Part shown: positions 12,611 to 25,452 of the stretch, one piece after another
Position numbering within the stretch: position 1 is the first letter of the stretch
How the letters are laid out: every line of letters begins with the position of its first letter
NCBI RefSeq assembly: GCF_000801105.2
Contig: NC_079512.1
Span: 1,302,263 to 1,366,262 of the forward strand
DNA: 64,000 bases
Direction: 5' to 3'
DNA from: Raphanus sativus
Taxonomy: Eukaryota; Streptophyta; Magnoliopsida; Brassicales; Brassicaceae
Made by a program: the position numbers and the translations under genes
The notes under the pieces: generated by a model
What the model was told of the DNA's origin: nothing
The model's input: the letters and a program-made list of their open reading frames with translations, nothing else
Databases searched by the model: none

Positions 12611-13345
12611 CTAATACTTTTGATGCCTCCAGTAATCCACGTCTTTCAAAAGGACGTTCATAATATACGTTTCTTGTGGATTGGGAACCCATGCGTCTTC
12701 ATTCTCGAATCCAAGTATCTCCTTGTTCATAGTTTTTCTTGCGGATTGCAAGCGCTTAACCAACTGACGAAAGTCATTTGCCAAATTACTGCGAGCTTTG
12801 AGGAGTTTTTCAGAATGAGCAGCATGATCAAAGGAGTTGGGCGAGGGAATTGCATCTAAAACAATGTCGAGCTTCTCCTCAACATCCTCTTTCATATCAG
12901 ACAATTTACGCACGTAAATCATGGTAGGATTAAGGTATAAAGCCAACCTAATGCCTGTAGAAAAGACTTAATTCTTTCCAACTGTTACACAAAGTGAAAA
13001 AACAAAGATTTAGTAGAAAAACAAACAAAAAGTTTTTGAAGTCTATAAACACTACCAAATCAAATATGGCACGTAGATACGGAACATTTATAAATTGGTC
13101 AATGTCTTCAGATGCATATTGAAACCTAAGATTTCTTAAGCTTGACATTTCCTATATTCAAATTATCAAAGTTTCATTATCATTGTTAAAATTTAAAAAT
13201 AAAAATAAATGACATTACCGCTTGTAGTTCATGGTAGAAGCCCAAAGCTTTGGTTGCTCTTGCATCTTGACTAATCAAAAATGGATTTCTCAAGATAATG
13301 AGCACATCTCGTCATTTCATTACATACGGCAGGAAGATGACGTCT
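12611..13345 (-). pseudogene. Unknown intron-containing gene, probably broken
   Basis: Three exon-like blocks on the minus strand: about 13215-13345 (KALGFYHELQAV, with an in-frame TGA upstream), 13056-13151 (EMSSLRNLRFQYASEDIDQF) and 12611-12954 (LNPTMIYVRKLSDMKEDVEE ... KDVDYWRHQKY, stop). Each has plausible AG/GT borders, but the phase does not carry from the second to the third block and the first has a stop, so the gene looks inactive. The last block is rich in charged helix-forming residues. Family not recognised. It is interleaved with VOC-like fragments on the same strand. Confidence 0.4.
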
Positions 13346-13439
13346 TTGGTTATACTAATCAATAAAAAATGTTAATAAATACCATTAGAGAAATGTTTAA
13401 AACAGCAACTACTATTTAAAAAATAAAACTTACCATTTC

Positions 13440-13660
13440 ACAATGGTCAATATGCTGGTAAAATGTCAGCATTGTCTTCCTAATACTCTGTCAAAAACCA
13501 GAAGACACCAAAAAGGATCCCGCATCTTTGCAGTATATCTTTCTCCTTCTAGAAGGGCTATTTCAGTAAATATTCGGTTTTGTCTTATTGTTCGAAGACA
13601 CTTGCGATCCGTAAGAATTTCAATTACCACTAAACTGTAAAACAAAACAAAATAAAACAT
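13440..13660 (-). pseudogene. VOC-like exon-2 fragment, copy 4
   Basis: Minus strand VVIEILTDRKCLRTIRQNRI, FTEIALLEGERY and a degraded DPFWCLLVF, matching exon 2 of the VOC gene at 1-541 and the fragment at 11570-11850. No first exon nearby. Confidence 0.55.
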
Positions 13661-13725
13661 AATTCACTAAGCAAAAATATTGTCTCATAACTGTAATTTC
13701 AAAATATGGTTGTAAAAACAAATAT

Positions 13726-14059
13726 AAGAAACTAATGATTTTACGATTTAATTTGATTTTATGATTTAATTTTTATAATTTTCTAAAAATATGTATATTT
13801 GAAATATTTTTAATTTAAATGATATTTCGAAATTTGAAATGCCATAATTAAATATATTTATTTTAGTGATGATTTATGAGTTATTACCACATTTTAAAAA
13901 AGTCCAAAATATAAATCGACAATAAATATAATATATGAGTTATTACCATATTTTAAAACGTTTACCAAAAATATAATTTAACATTAAATATAATTGACCA
14001 TGTCATATTAATCTATAAGACATGCTAACAATTTTAGTAGTCATGTCACAATTATTAAT
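13726..14059 (-). mobile_element. Truncated Helitron piece
   Basis: Closely similar to 26829-27191 and, reversed, to about 42430-42760. It lies directly against the 3' end of the next Helitron in the same way as the copy at 26829-27191, so it is part of a composite. Confidence 0.6.
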
Positions 14060-14790
14060 CTAGGTGTTTTCCTATACCATGTATAGTGATGAATTTTTTA
14101 AAAGTTAAATTTTATATTTTAAATTGTAATTTATTAATATTATATATTTTATTTTTGACCAATAATTAATATAAATATCATTAATTAAGCATAAATTAAG
14201 AGAAAATATTTTTTTTTATTTTAAATTATATTTAGTAATATATATGATATATATAAAGTTAAAATCTTAGATTAAAAAAATTATTTATTTCATTAGGTTA
14301 AATGTATTAAATCAACTTGTACAAAATTACTAAAAATCGTATAAAATTGTATAGTTAACAAAAATTAAAACTAAATAATATTTATATAATTTATAGATAT
14401 CTAAAAGAAACTAATGATATTACGATTTAAATTGTTTTTTTTAATTCAGAAAATTTAGAAAATTTTAGATAAAAATTTTTTTATAAATATAAAAGTAAAA
14501 TTATATAATATTTCGAAATTCAAAATATCATATTTGAATATGTTTATTTTTAGTGATGATTTATGAGTTATTAACATATTCTACAAAGTTTACCAAAAAT
14601 ATAAATCAATATTAAATGTAATATATGAGTTATTGCCATATTCTAAAAAGATTTCCAAAAATATATATCAGCATTAAATGTAATTGTCCATGTCATATTT
14701 AACCATATGACATGTCATCAATCTTAATAGCCACATCACAATTTTTTTTGTGAAAACAATTGTAGAGAAGACATGCTTCTCGAATATAGA
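14060..14790 (-). mobile_element. Non-autonomous Helitron, ~730 bp
   Basis: On the minus strand the 5' end is TCTATATTCGAGAAG (14790 downward) and the 3' end is the hairpin CTATAC-ATG-GTATAG, then GAAAACAC and CTAG at 14060-14063. It is the same family and length as 27192-27926 and 42353-43085. The flanking bases are not the canonical A and T, so it has drifted or was not inserted independently. Its 5' end lies 335 bases upstream of the PDS5 start codon. Confidence 0.75.
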
Positions 14791-15124
14791 CTGGAGGATA
14801 TACCCAAAGTTCTGATCCAAACAAGTATGCTCTTATTATAACCGACCGGTTTTGGACCCGAACAAATTAGTTGGGCCGCCAATAGGCCCATTTTACAAAC
14901 AATTTTGTACAATGTCTCCGATGATGACACGCTGATATTATAATAATTAATAAAAAAAAGGGAAAAAGGGTCCCTCCCCTCCCTCCCGCCCAAAGCTTCC
15001 CTCTCCTCCTCCGTCTTCCTCGCATACTCACCGTTTGATTCCCACTCCACTCTCGACGTTCTTAGGTTTCATCCGTTTCGTCTCCGTTCTAATTTTCGAT
15101 TTTAAACCATCGTTGTTACGGAGC
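14791..15124 (+). promoter_or_regulatory. PDS5 promoter and 5' UTR region
   Basis: Short interval between the Helitron end and the PDS5 ATG. Includes a pyrimidine-rich stretch (about 14970-15050, CTCCCTCCCG and CTCTCCTCCTCCG) typical of plant 5' UTRs. No clear TATA box. Confidence 0.4.
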
Positions 15125-18100
15125 ATGGAGAAAACTCCGACGCAGATCGTCTCCGAGATGGGCTCTCGTCTGCTCCAGTCCTCTCGTCCCAACAAGGGCT
15201 CTCTCGTGAAATCGCTACGGGTAAGAAGAATCTGGGCTTTTGTTTCCCCAATCAAACTCGATTTCATCGCTCCTCCGTAATAGCTCGATTCCTTTCGAAA
15301 TCGACTTTAGGGTTTTGACTTTGCACATTTTGATATCGATTTTTTAGGGTTTTGTCGGTAAGCTAGTGTATGTTAGCAAGTGGTGTATGTTAGCAGTTAG
15401 TTGTTGCAGTTACGGCGTAAGTTAGCTAACAACACTCTGATACATTTTAGTATGTTATCTGTGACTTTTTTTTTTTTTTGCAGGAAGCTGCTACTACACT
15501 GTCACAGATCGATCAGCCTTTAGTCACCGAAGCTGTGAGCAAGAAACAAGCTCTGAAACTTCTCGAAGCTGAGCTAAGACCGCTCAAGAAATCCATCATC
15601 AAGCACGACCTTCTTAAGAACCGTGACAACGACGTGAGTCTGCTAGTCACCGTTTGCGTCAGTGAGATCTTTCGGATTCTGGCACCTGACCCTCCTTTTG
15701 AAGACAAGTATCTCAGGGTAATGAACATCTCCTTTTTAACTCCTCCGTAACAAACTTTTTTTGTTTCTGTTTATTTTTTAACAGTTGGTATCCTAATTTT
15801 CAGGATATATTTAACCTCTTCCTTGCTGAGTTCTCTGAGCTGTCTGATACGGTAAGCCCTTACTTCTCGAGAAGGGCGAAGATCTTGGAGACAGTTTCTC
15901 GGTGTAAGTGTTGTCTGCTAATGCTGGACGTGGACTGCCATGACTTAATTCACGAGATGTTTAACACGTTTTTCTTTGTTGTGAGGTAAGAGATGAAAAC
16001 ATTTTGTTTTTGTACTGCTACAAGACTACTCTGGTGTAATCATTATCATTTTTTTTTCTTTCCTGTACTCGTTGCAGGGAGCACTATCAACTGAATTTAG
16101 CTCATCAGAAGAATGCTAAAGTGCAGCAGCAGCGAAAGGCTAACACGCAACAAGCGCAACAAAGTTTATTTAATGACATTCTGACTGTAATGACTGATAT
16201 TCTGAAAGAAGAGGCAAGTTCGTCGCTTGTCGGTGTTGTTCTTGAAAATCTTGTGAAGGATGGAAAGGTATGGATGGATGTGTGCAGAGATTAGTTTCCT
16301 ATCGATTATGATATGCAAAAGTATCTGACGATGTGTATATTTTTTTTATTATCGTGTATTTACAGGATGCGACTCCTGCTGCTAATAACCTTGCCAGTTC
16401 TCTCGTTAAAAACTGCGCCGACACGCTTGAGCCGTTAATTTGCGGTTTCTTAACATCCTGTTTTATGGAGAAAGATTCCATCCAGTCCAATCTCAAAGAT
16501 TCGTATCACGAAATCATATTCATGATCTCCTTAAATGCTCCACAGATACTGCTAGCAGTTATCCCGAACTTGACCCAGGAACTACTGGTATTTATTATAC
16601 ATTTTCGCTCTAATAACCGTGTGATCTTACTTTTCTATGAATTTGGTTAACTCGTGTTTTTTAGGAAGGTGTAGACTGCTTTTGTTTTTAATTAGTGTTT
16701 ATATCCCTGTTTGTTCGTTTGGGTATTCACCAGGGTTGTTATTTTCTTTCTGCAGACTGATCAGGTTGATGTGCGAATAAAAGCTCTGAACTTAGCTGGA
16801 AGGATTTTTGCACAGCCTAACCACTGTTCCGGGGAGATATACCGAGATCTTTTTGTAGAGTTCTTGAGAAGATTCTCAGATAAATCAGCAGAAGTCAGAA
16901 TGGCTGCACTAAAATGTGGGAAGCAGTGTTACTTGGCGAATCCCTCTGGGAATAAAGCATCCGGAGTTCTCAGTAATTTTCATATAGCACTTTCTCTTTT
17001 TGCCTTGGTTCTTTATTTCTATCTCTCTTCTAATAATCCTGGTGTCATTCCTTGACTTTTCCATGTCTCAGCTGCCGTTCAAGAGCGTCTATTAGATTTT
17101 GATGATAGGGTTAGAACACAGGCTTTGCTTGTTGCTTGTGATTTAATGAAGTCGAATATGAAGTATGTTCCTTTGAATCTGATTTCTGAGGCCACTGAGA
17201 GACTTCGGGATAAGAAGGTATTCTACGTTAAAATATATGAAGCGTTACTAAGGAGCTATTCTGTTTCAAGATTATTCACCACCTTATTGTATATTGTGCT
17301 TTTGTTTGAAAAAGATATCTGTTAGGAAGAAGGCTATGCAGCAGCTGTCAAAAGTGTATCAAGATTACTGTGACAAGTGTTCAAAAGGATTTATGACAAT
17401 AAATGATCATTTTGAGCAAATCCCATGCAAAATCTTGTTGCTTTGCTGCGATAAAGATTGTAAAGAATCATGGTAGGATAATTTACCAAACCATCCTTGA
17501 ATTGCTCTTTTTTTTAAATGAAATATTTCTGACAAACTAATAGATTTCTGTGAATTACTTAGGTCCCACAGTGTGGAACTTGTGCTATCCGATGATCTTT
17601 TTCCTCGCCTTCTTCCAGTTGAGGAGAGGATGCGGCACTGGGTTCAATGTTTTGTCGTCATGAACCATATTCACTTGAAGTCACTCAATTCAATTTTATC
17701 CCAGAAAAGAAGGTAGTCATACGAATTCACCATCAAATATAAGTTAAACGGCTTTCTTGTTATTCACTCAGTATGTTTCCAGGTTTCAAAGTGAATTGCG
17801 GCATTGCCTGACTCTCTGGAGGGAGGCTAAGGTCGTATTTCCCTCTTAAAGTCTGGTGCTCACAGATCCTGAGTGCTTCGCAAACCTTATGTTGCTCACT
17901 TTATTAGTTTAATCTGATGCTTGCTTCAGGATCAAAATGTAGAAGAAGTGAAAAGAAAACAGAAAAGCTATTTTGTAAAGCTTTCAGCTTGCTTTCCAGA
18001 CGCCTCTAAGGCAGAAGATTTCTTTCACAAGTTGGACCAAATGGACGACACATCAATTTTTGATGCCTTAAGTCTACTGCTGGATGAACTGACATTGACA

Positions 18101-21100
18101 AAAGCCCAGACTATTAGAGTAAGTCCAAACTTTTATGATGATTTACTTATGCGTAATTTATGTTAAATTCATTTCACAATTCGTAAGGGTTTCTCTTTTT
18201 TCTCTGAAACATCTATAATATCGTGAATATTCTACTCATTTTTATTCTTGACTTACTTTAGTATATTATTCAGGAAAGGCATTGGTATTCAGAATGAAGC
18301 AAAATAGATAAACCCTTGAATGTGCATAGTAGATATATTCAACTTCACTACATATTTGTTCTTTATTCTTACTTAATTTTTTTCAGGAGAAGTTTCTCGA
18401 GAGAATTGGTGCTAATCATCAACTTTTCGATTTCCTGCGCATACTTTCTACAAAATGTGCGCCTACTATATTTAGCTCAGAGCATGTTCGGTATCTGCTG
18501 GATCAGCTTTCTAGCGGCACCTCTGCTGACACGCAGTTGAAGGCTCCTTTCATCAAACTTCTTCTGGTAAGAACAAATGTAGAGAAACATGCTGCCATAA
18601 TCCATTAAGTTTGAAATCTGTCCTTTGTTCATTTAAGGTGTTCTGTTGTGCACTAATCTTCCATAATCCATAAATGTTTAAAATTTATTTTATGAGCATC
18701 GTCGTTCTTAAGTATACATTAGTGTTATGCTTAAATCGACTTCGGATATAAAACTGAGACACAGTTACTGATTTCCTAAATTAGGTAATCCTCAACATGT
18801 TCCCTTCTTACCTGAGAGGTTCAGAAAATCAGTTTTTGGAGCTGTTAGAGGACAATGATTCAGTCGCTGACGAGCTAATGGAAGCTTTGTCAAAGGCAGC
18901 TCCTTATATTTCTGCCAATTTCAGGTAACCCATCCAGCACTATTTGACTTGCAATGGGTTTAGATTAAGTTACCATTTTAAGTAGCATTCAAGTACTATC
19001 TGGAATGCTAGAGCTACTATCTTACTGCACTGCTTTATGATATCTTATGATATGTTCACCTAGTTGGATATAATTTTGGTGCTGCTAGAGAAATGTGTAA
19101 CGTGGCATATTCTACTGAGTTTGTTTACGACTCATGCACAAATTTTTTAAAAAAGCTAACTTGATAACCAATTGTTTGATCGAACTAAAGATTTATTGTA
19201 CGTCTTTGTAGCGCAAGTTTTCAAAGTCTACTTTCTGAGACCTGATTTACAGACATTAGTGTTCCATTTACCCCGCACTGCAAATATGGTGTGCTGATAT
19301 ATAACATAAACTTATCAAGCAATTGGGCTTAGTTGTTCTGCCTGTTTTTCATTATGTACTCTGATAGTGTACTACACCCATAACTAATAGAAGTTCTCTG
19401 ATGGAAAATTAATTGAAGAAGACTGTTATACGGCAATATACAATGAACATTCTGAATACAAAATTTCAGGTGTAGGCACGTTATATAGTCTATTTTTCTA
19501 AACAATAATTAATATTTATAAATTTATTAGATGCTTTGGGTTCGTTTTATATACTTTTTTCCTCTTGAATATGGCTTATGTAAATTAGCATACCTAGACA
19601 ACTACTATTCTATGTATGGACTAGTGACACCTGGACATACTTTAGACATGGGTTTACTTTCGCAGTGACTATTCCCCTGTTCTGGAGAATATGTGTCTGG
19701 AGGGTACTCGTTCCCAGGCAAAACATGCTGTTTCTGCCATTGCTTCGTTGGCGGGATCATCTGAAAAATCTGTCGTTTCCAAGCTATGCAAGGTTATTTT
19801 TTCTGCAACCTGCGTTTATTTCTTTCACTCTACATTACTTGATTACATATCGATTTCTTAGATTGAAGGCATTTATGTGAATATTATGTAACTAGCTTTG
19901 GAAGATTCTTAGCGTATGACTTTATTGTGTTTTATGTTCTCCGGAGTTAGCTCTTGGCTTAAGTGGAGTTTGTAAGTGATCATGTGACGAAGATTGTAGG
20001 GAACATAGCTTTGATATATTAGATAGCCTATTTTATGCAGATATCTTTCACCTTTGTACCTTTTAGTGATAGTTTTACTTTCTAGAGAAAGTTATTGTTT
20101 CCATTGATTGTTTTGTTTTCCTTGTACTCAGAAGCTCAGAGATTCTTTGCTGCGTGGACGGAATATTCCAACAACTCTGCAATCTTTGGCATGTGTTGGG
20201 CAATATTCTGTCTCGGCTTTTGACAACATATATGAAGATATCAGTAGCTACGTATACCAAGTTTTTCAAGTAAGTAGCAAGAGTTGCTATATTCTTGTAT
20301 TCAGCTGGTTCATTATTTTCTTGTTTTTTTCTAATTGTTGCTGGTAATATTCACAGGATGAACCATCTGACAATCAGCCTCCTTGTGATCAGTCTTCTGG
20401 TTGCTGTAACTCTTGCAAGCTAAAGGCAAGTGCTGGAGAAAGAAACACTTGTGCTTTCCTTTATTTTTTTCTTAGAAAGTTTAGGTCTTTAACATGCAAT
20501 TACAACGTGAAACAAGTAGGCTGTTGGTAATGCTTGTCCTCAACATGTTCTGGTTATATGAGTACTCAGCAAGAAGTTCAGCCTTTTATGCTTTATTGCA
20601 GAATTTTTAGGAATAGTGCTGCCGCATGGGAATCACATTATCGTTAAGAATGTTTATTAGCTAGACAAAGAAATATAGGCCTTGAGATTTTAAGATTTTA
20701 TTGTGGCATGAGTTCAATGAAAGTTCTCAAAACTGGCTTACGAGGATTACGCATTTTCAGTTTTGACATGTTGTCTTTCGCAGATATATGGGCTCAAAAC
20801 ACTTGTGAAGAGTTCCTTGCCTCGTCATGGTAAAGTCGCAAGGAAAATCGATGACTTGTTGAACGTTTTGAAGAAAACACTAAGATCACAAGGATTCGAT
20901 GGCATCAAATCATGGTATGTTCTTTTGGCAAATTCCTTATCCTTGTTGCCTTCTCATATGATGTAAGGTCCCTTACTTGCTCTTGAAATTTGTAGCGATG
21001 ATACGGGAGCTAATGTTAGACTGGCTGCTGCTAAAGCTGTTTTATTGCTTTCAAGGAAATGGGACCTTCATATTTCCCCTGAACTTTTTCGTCTTACCAT

Positions 21101-24100
21101 ATCGATGGGAAAGGTAAAAGGCTTTCATACCAAACATTTTTAAAAGATTCTTGAATATTATCCTAGCTGCTTTTTTTTCTTCAAGTTTTTGTGTTAAGTG
21201 ATGGCAAGCCATGAGTTGACTTTTACATGACCACGTAATGGATCCTGCATTTCGTAACTTATGAGAGTATCTACCTTTGCATATGTGACATATCCATAAG
21301 TTGCTCTAATGGAATTGGCTTGGTTTATGGCCATTTGTTCCTGAAGAAAGGATGTTACTAATATAGAGTTAACCATTTAATGGCAGTTAGTGCTGTCTGA
21401 CTTGTAATTGCTTCTTTTGGTCTCTTGTACTAGATATCTATGTTCAGAAAGTTGGATTAGTTTGGTGAGTTTATGGTGCACTTGATTGTCTTTCTTATCA
21501 TTTGCCTTTGTTTTCTGTCAGGACTCCAATGCTTTTATTACAAGGACTTTTCTCACCAAATTACACAAGCTGTTGATGGAAAATATGATACCCAGAAGAT
21601 ACGCATGTGCTTTTTCGTTTTCCGTGTCTGGTCCCTGCAGAGATCTGCAAAATGATGTAAGTTGCTAATACTTCTCATTCTAAGATGGGGGATATTTCAG
21701 TTGTTTTAACACTAGGTTTTCTGATGATTTTGGCCGCTTTTGTTCAGTCACTTAGATACATCAATGGATTCATCAGAAATGCTACAAGAGAAGCTCGGGC
21801 AGGTCGGGATGTAGATCAACGTGAATCACTCACTGATTGTCCAGCTTACATGATAGTGTTCCTGATCCATGTTCTTGCACATGACCCGGATTTCCCTTCA
21901 GAAGACTGCGTGGATGAGCATGTATATGCTCGGTTTTGTGGGTAATAGCTAAGTTTCTATTATTGTCGCTAATTGGTGTCTGTTTGAATTTTTGTTTCTT
22001 ACATCTTCCTTTTTGCAGCCCTCTGTTGTCGGTCTTACAAGTGCTACTTAGTAACAAGGAAACAGTCCCTATCTTGTTTTCTATTCTACGTGCAATTAAA
22101 AGAGCTGAAGATGCTGTTGATGCTTGTAAAACTCCTGTAAGTGTGACGTGATAGCACTGAATAAACATATGCTTCTTTACTATACGTAGGCATAATATGG
22201 TTATGCTTGCACTGCAGAGGCTGCATATTCTAGCTAATATTGGTGATTCAGCTGTCAACACATCAAAATGTATTGCCGCCACTTCCCCACAAGCTCCACG
22301 GTCAATGTTGCTACCATCATCCCTGTACAAACTAAGCCCCCCTAGCATGTCAGATAGCCAGGCAAGTCCTTGCTTGCGTCAATACTGCTCAACTTGTTAC
22401 ATTAACTAACATTTTTATCATTCTGAGAATGCGCTCTGCAGAACAAGGCCAAGTCTCATACTCGAAATGCTTTGGAACAAAGTTTCATGGAAAGAGTAGT
22501 TCACACATTCCGATCACAGATCTCTCTAGTATATCTTCTTACCGTCCTTTTTCCGATTTTACTTGTATAATGCTTTGATTCCTGATCCTTTTTCTGCCAA
22601 CTTGAACTCTTTCCAAGCATGATCAGAGCTGTCAAGAAGATACGCCAGCAATTGTTTTGGAGGATAGAGATTTGCCTCTATTAGTGGGCAATCAAATCGA
22701 AACCTCAATGACTGGTTCAACCGAAGCCAGCAAAAACAACACTAGGTGTAGCAAAAAGCGGACTCATGCGGTGTTGCCTGAAAAAAGAACAACGACTTCC
22801 AAGAAGTGTAAAACCGTAGGAGGAGGAGAGAATATTTCTCGTGATTCCGTCGTATCTTTGAGAACAGTTGAGTCGGAAATTCCTAAAAAGACGCTAGAGA
22901 GACACAGTACTTGTTCAAAGAAGAGTGTTGGAGCAAGCGTTAGCAATAACGTTACATCTTCCAAACCCTCCGGGGCAGTATCTACGCTAAAGGTAAATTC
23001 ATAAGTTATATGTTGGATCTTTATATAATTATTGTTTATCTTCCTGTGATACTGGTTAATGATTGTCACAGGATACCAGCAACCACGGCGAATCTATCAT
23101 TGGGCAGCGGATTAAATTACTCTCCCCCGCTGATGGAAGGTAGAAGTTATTCTTATAGACAGTCGAACAATTATATGATGTTGGAGTTTCCGTAATTTGT
23201 TTTGGTCATTTTTTTAACCAGCTTCCATCACGGCACTGTTGAAAGGTTTAATTCTAAAAGCAACTCCCACAAGGTAATAGAGGATATACATCTTTGCATG
23301 GCTTTTTCCTTTTCCCTATTTTCTTGGCCTATTTGTAGTAAATGCCACGGAGCTTCTGTATTTGCTTTGATGCAGATTGCTTTTGATAATGGGGATGTTG
23401 AATTGGTTTGCTTAGACAGCGAGAGTTGGGAGACCCTGAGCCATGAATCCATGGGGCAACAGGTATGCTATATAATTCATCATTCAAGTGCTAACATCTT
23501 GGAATCCAACAATGAACTTGTCACAAGTACAATAGTATAGCATTTATTTATGTTTGGCCTTTTCTTTTTTCTTTTTTTTTGTTATTCAGGAAATATTGGG
23601 AAAGGAGACAGAATCTTTTGGCTCACGGTGAGTTACAATCAACCGTACTTTCATTAAAATTTGCTTATTGCTTTTTTTCCCGTGTCATCTGTTAATGACT
23701 GGCGAGATACTCTGCTTTCTGCAGCGTCCCTGAAGTTAAAACGAAGCAGCAGAAGAAAAAATTGCCTACCAAAGTGAAACCTATAGCTGGTAAATTGTTA
23801 CAAACTCCTCAAACTTATGCTTTGCTCTTGTTTAATTTTGCTTTACGCTACTTCAGTTGTCGAGTTGAGGTAATTGAGGATCATTCATCTGGTGGGAACA
23901 TAAACATACGACGGTTCCGTTAACCATCGTGATCCTCATGAATGATTCACGTAGTCCTTTTTCAAATAAGTGAATAGGAAATGTTCAAAATTGTTGGCAT
24001 TAAGTTGGTTATGTATTTGTTTTTAGCAGGAGAAGAATCAGTCTCAGAAGTAACCAACACAAGTGACAACATTGTAAGCCTTCTTCTCCTACAGTGAAAA

Positions 24101-24247
24101 AAAATCCTCTTGTAATGTCAATATGCTGAATTATCATAACAGTTAATAGAATTCAGATTGTTGTTGAAATCTTAGAGCTGAAGTTATTTGTTGGTTCAAT
24201 GTTTGTTTCAGGGACTTAGAAGAAGTCGGAGACAGAGAACGTCTTAG
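15125..24247 (+). CDS. PDS5B: PDS5 cohesin cofactor, HEAT-repeat and Tudor-like protein
   Basis: Sister-chromatid cohesion regulator that binds the cohesin ring, nuclear; closest in memory to Arabidopsis At1g77600. Thirty-one exons join in phase to 1389 residues, no lesion: 15125-15220, 15484-15717, 15804-15985, 16078-16267, 16366-16587, 16756-16972, 17072-17217, 17315-17472, 17563-17712, 17783-17831, 17930-18118, 18387-18566, 18785-18924, 19666-19792, 20132-20269, 20357-20425, 20784-20914, 20996-21113, 21522-21656, 21748-21941, 22019-22136, 22218-22361, 22442-22528, 22627-22992, 23072-23139, 23222-23273, 23376-23462, 23590-23627, 23725-23789, 24030-24073, 24212-24247. Start [18 protein letters not shown]; helical HEAT-type repeats ([37 protein letters not shown]) fill roughly residues 1-1100; basic low-complexity region with [13 protein letters not shown] near 1180; Tudor-like domain near 1265-1325 ([30 protein letters not shown]); basic tail [11 protein letters not shown]. 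Introns 16 and 22 use GC donors. Confidence 0.93.
20426..20783 (+). other. GC-AG intron 16 of PDS5
   Basis: The exon ends AAG and the intron starts GCAAGT; the acceptor is TTTCGCAG. Reading frame requires this junction (CKLK joined to IYGLKTL). Strong complement of the rest of the donor to U1 is typical of GC-AG introns. Confidence 0.85.
22362..22441 (+). other. GC-AG intron 22 of PDS5
   Basis: The exon ends CAG and the intron starts GCAAGT; the acceptor is CTCTGCAG. At 80 bases it is among the short introns. Retaining it would read through in frame ([15 protein letters not shown]) to a stop, giving a truncated form before the Tudor-like domain. Confidence 0.8.
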
Positions 24248-25452
24248 CCACATTATATGCTCTCTACAATGGACTTCTTCTTCTTACTTCCTATACATAT
24301 ATATGTTTATAACCTCGTACAAAATAATTAATGAATGCTTGTCTAGAATTAAAATTTGTTGTCTGACATTGCTGGGTCTTTGTTTGTTCACTTTGTTTCT
24401 TGACTTTTTTTTTTCCCTCTGAAGATTTTTTTAATTAATAGGGACAAAGCCCATAACCAAGCCAAAATACAACAAGCCCAAATTGGCTAGTCCAAATAAA
24501 AACCAAAAGAAAACAAGCGCTAACAGTTTGTTCACTTTGTTTCTTGACTTAATAACCAGCGGAAAAAACCCCATTTAAAATTTTTGTTCGAACTTTTTCT
24601 TCAAAAGAAATTTTTATTTATTTGGTTACAAAAGAAAAAACACAGATCTATTTAGTTCCGAAAAAGCATGCTTTCCTGTTGGTACGCTAACAAACACTCT
24701 AATAGTCATACCTTCAGTCCAAATCATCATTCCAACAAAAATTTAATATCGCTGTGTTCAAATCAAAATCAATTTTAACAATATTTGTTTCGTTTTGTCT
24801 ATATGATTCACATGCAGTTTCTTTTGTCTTTTTAACAAGACGCATTCAAAATTATGCCTAAAGGTTTGTTTAGTTTGTTGTTGATGTTCTTGACTGTTTT
24901 GGGTTGGATCAAACCCAAGTTCTATTCATCTTTCTGTGTTAAAAATTAATAATTTAATTAAATATGAATAGAAGTAATGCCAAACGCATAAAAAACTAAG
25001 AAAAATGAATTGAAATAACAATAGAGTGGATAGTAAAATATTGGAATCATCAGTCTACTTAGGATTAACAAAAACAAAGTAGTGAAAGATTCAGATCCAC
25101 ACAACTGAGATATTTAACAAAGGACAAAAGTATTTGATCATATCTCTCAAAGAAAAGGATAAGCACCTCTCTCTCTCTCTCTCTCTCTCTCTCAGAGAGT
25201 CATTGCGACATAGGTTATTATCAAATTGGCGTAGATTCTGGTATAGTAGTTAACGCCAAAATCAGTGCCGAACGATTCTTAGCACTCATAATATAAGTTT
25301 CCATCCTCATCATTAGAGCACAAAGAGTTTTGATTGAGATTAAACTCCTAAGAAGAGTATTATAAATAATTTCAGAGGAATAAAGGCGAAACGATGCCAC
25401 TAATGAGAATTGGAGATGTTTGATCGATCAACGATCGTTATGGAGAAAGGGA
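24248..25452. other. PDS5 3' flank and intergenic repeats
   Basis: Starts with the likely 3' UTR. Holds a perfect 25-base direct repeat GTTTGTTCACTTTGTTTCTT... (24382-24406 and 24526-24550) bracketing about 120 bases, and a (CT)n microsatellite at about 25166-25193. No ORF of note. Confidence 0.5.

Noticed and set aside
21830..22348. Long minus-strand ORF antisense to PDS5
   Set aside because: Overlaps PDS5 exons 20-22 with proven frame continuity; no splice or homology support on the minus strand.
25166..25199. (CT)n tract as a possible regulatory element
   Set aside because: Plain microsatellite far from any start codon.
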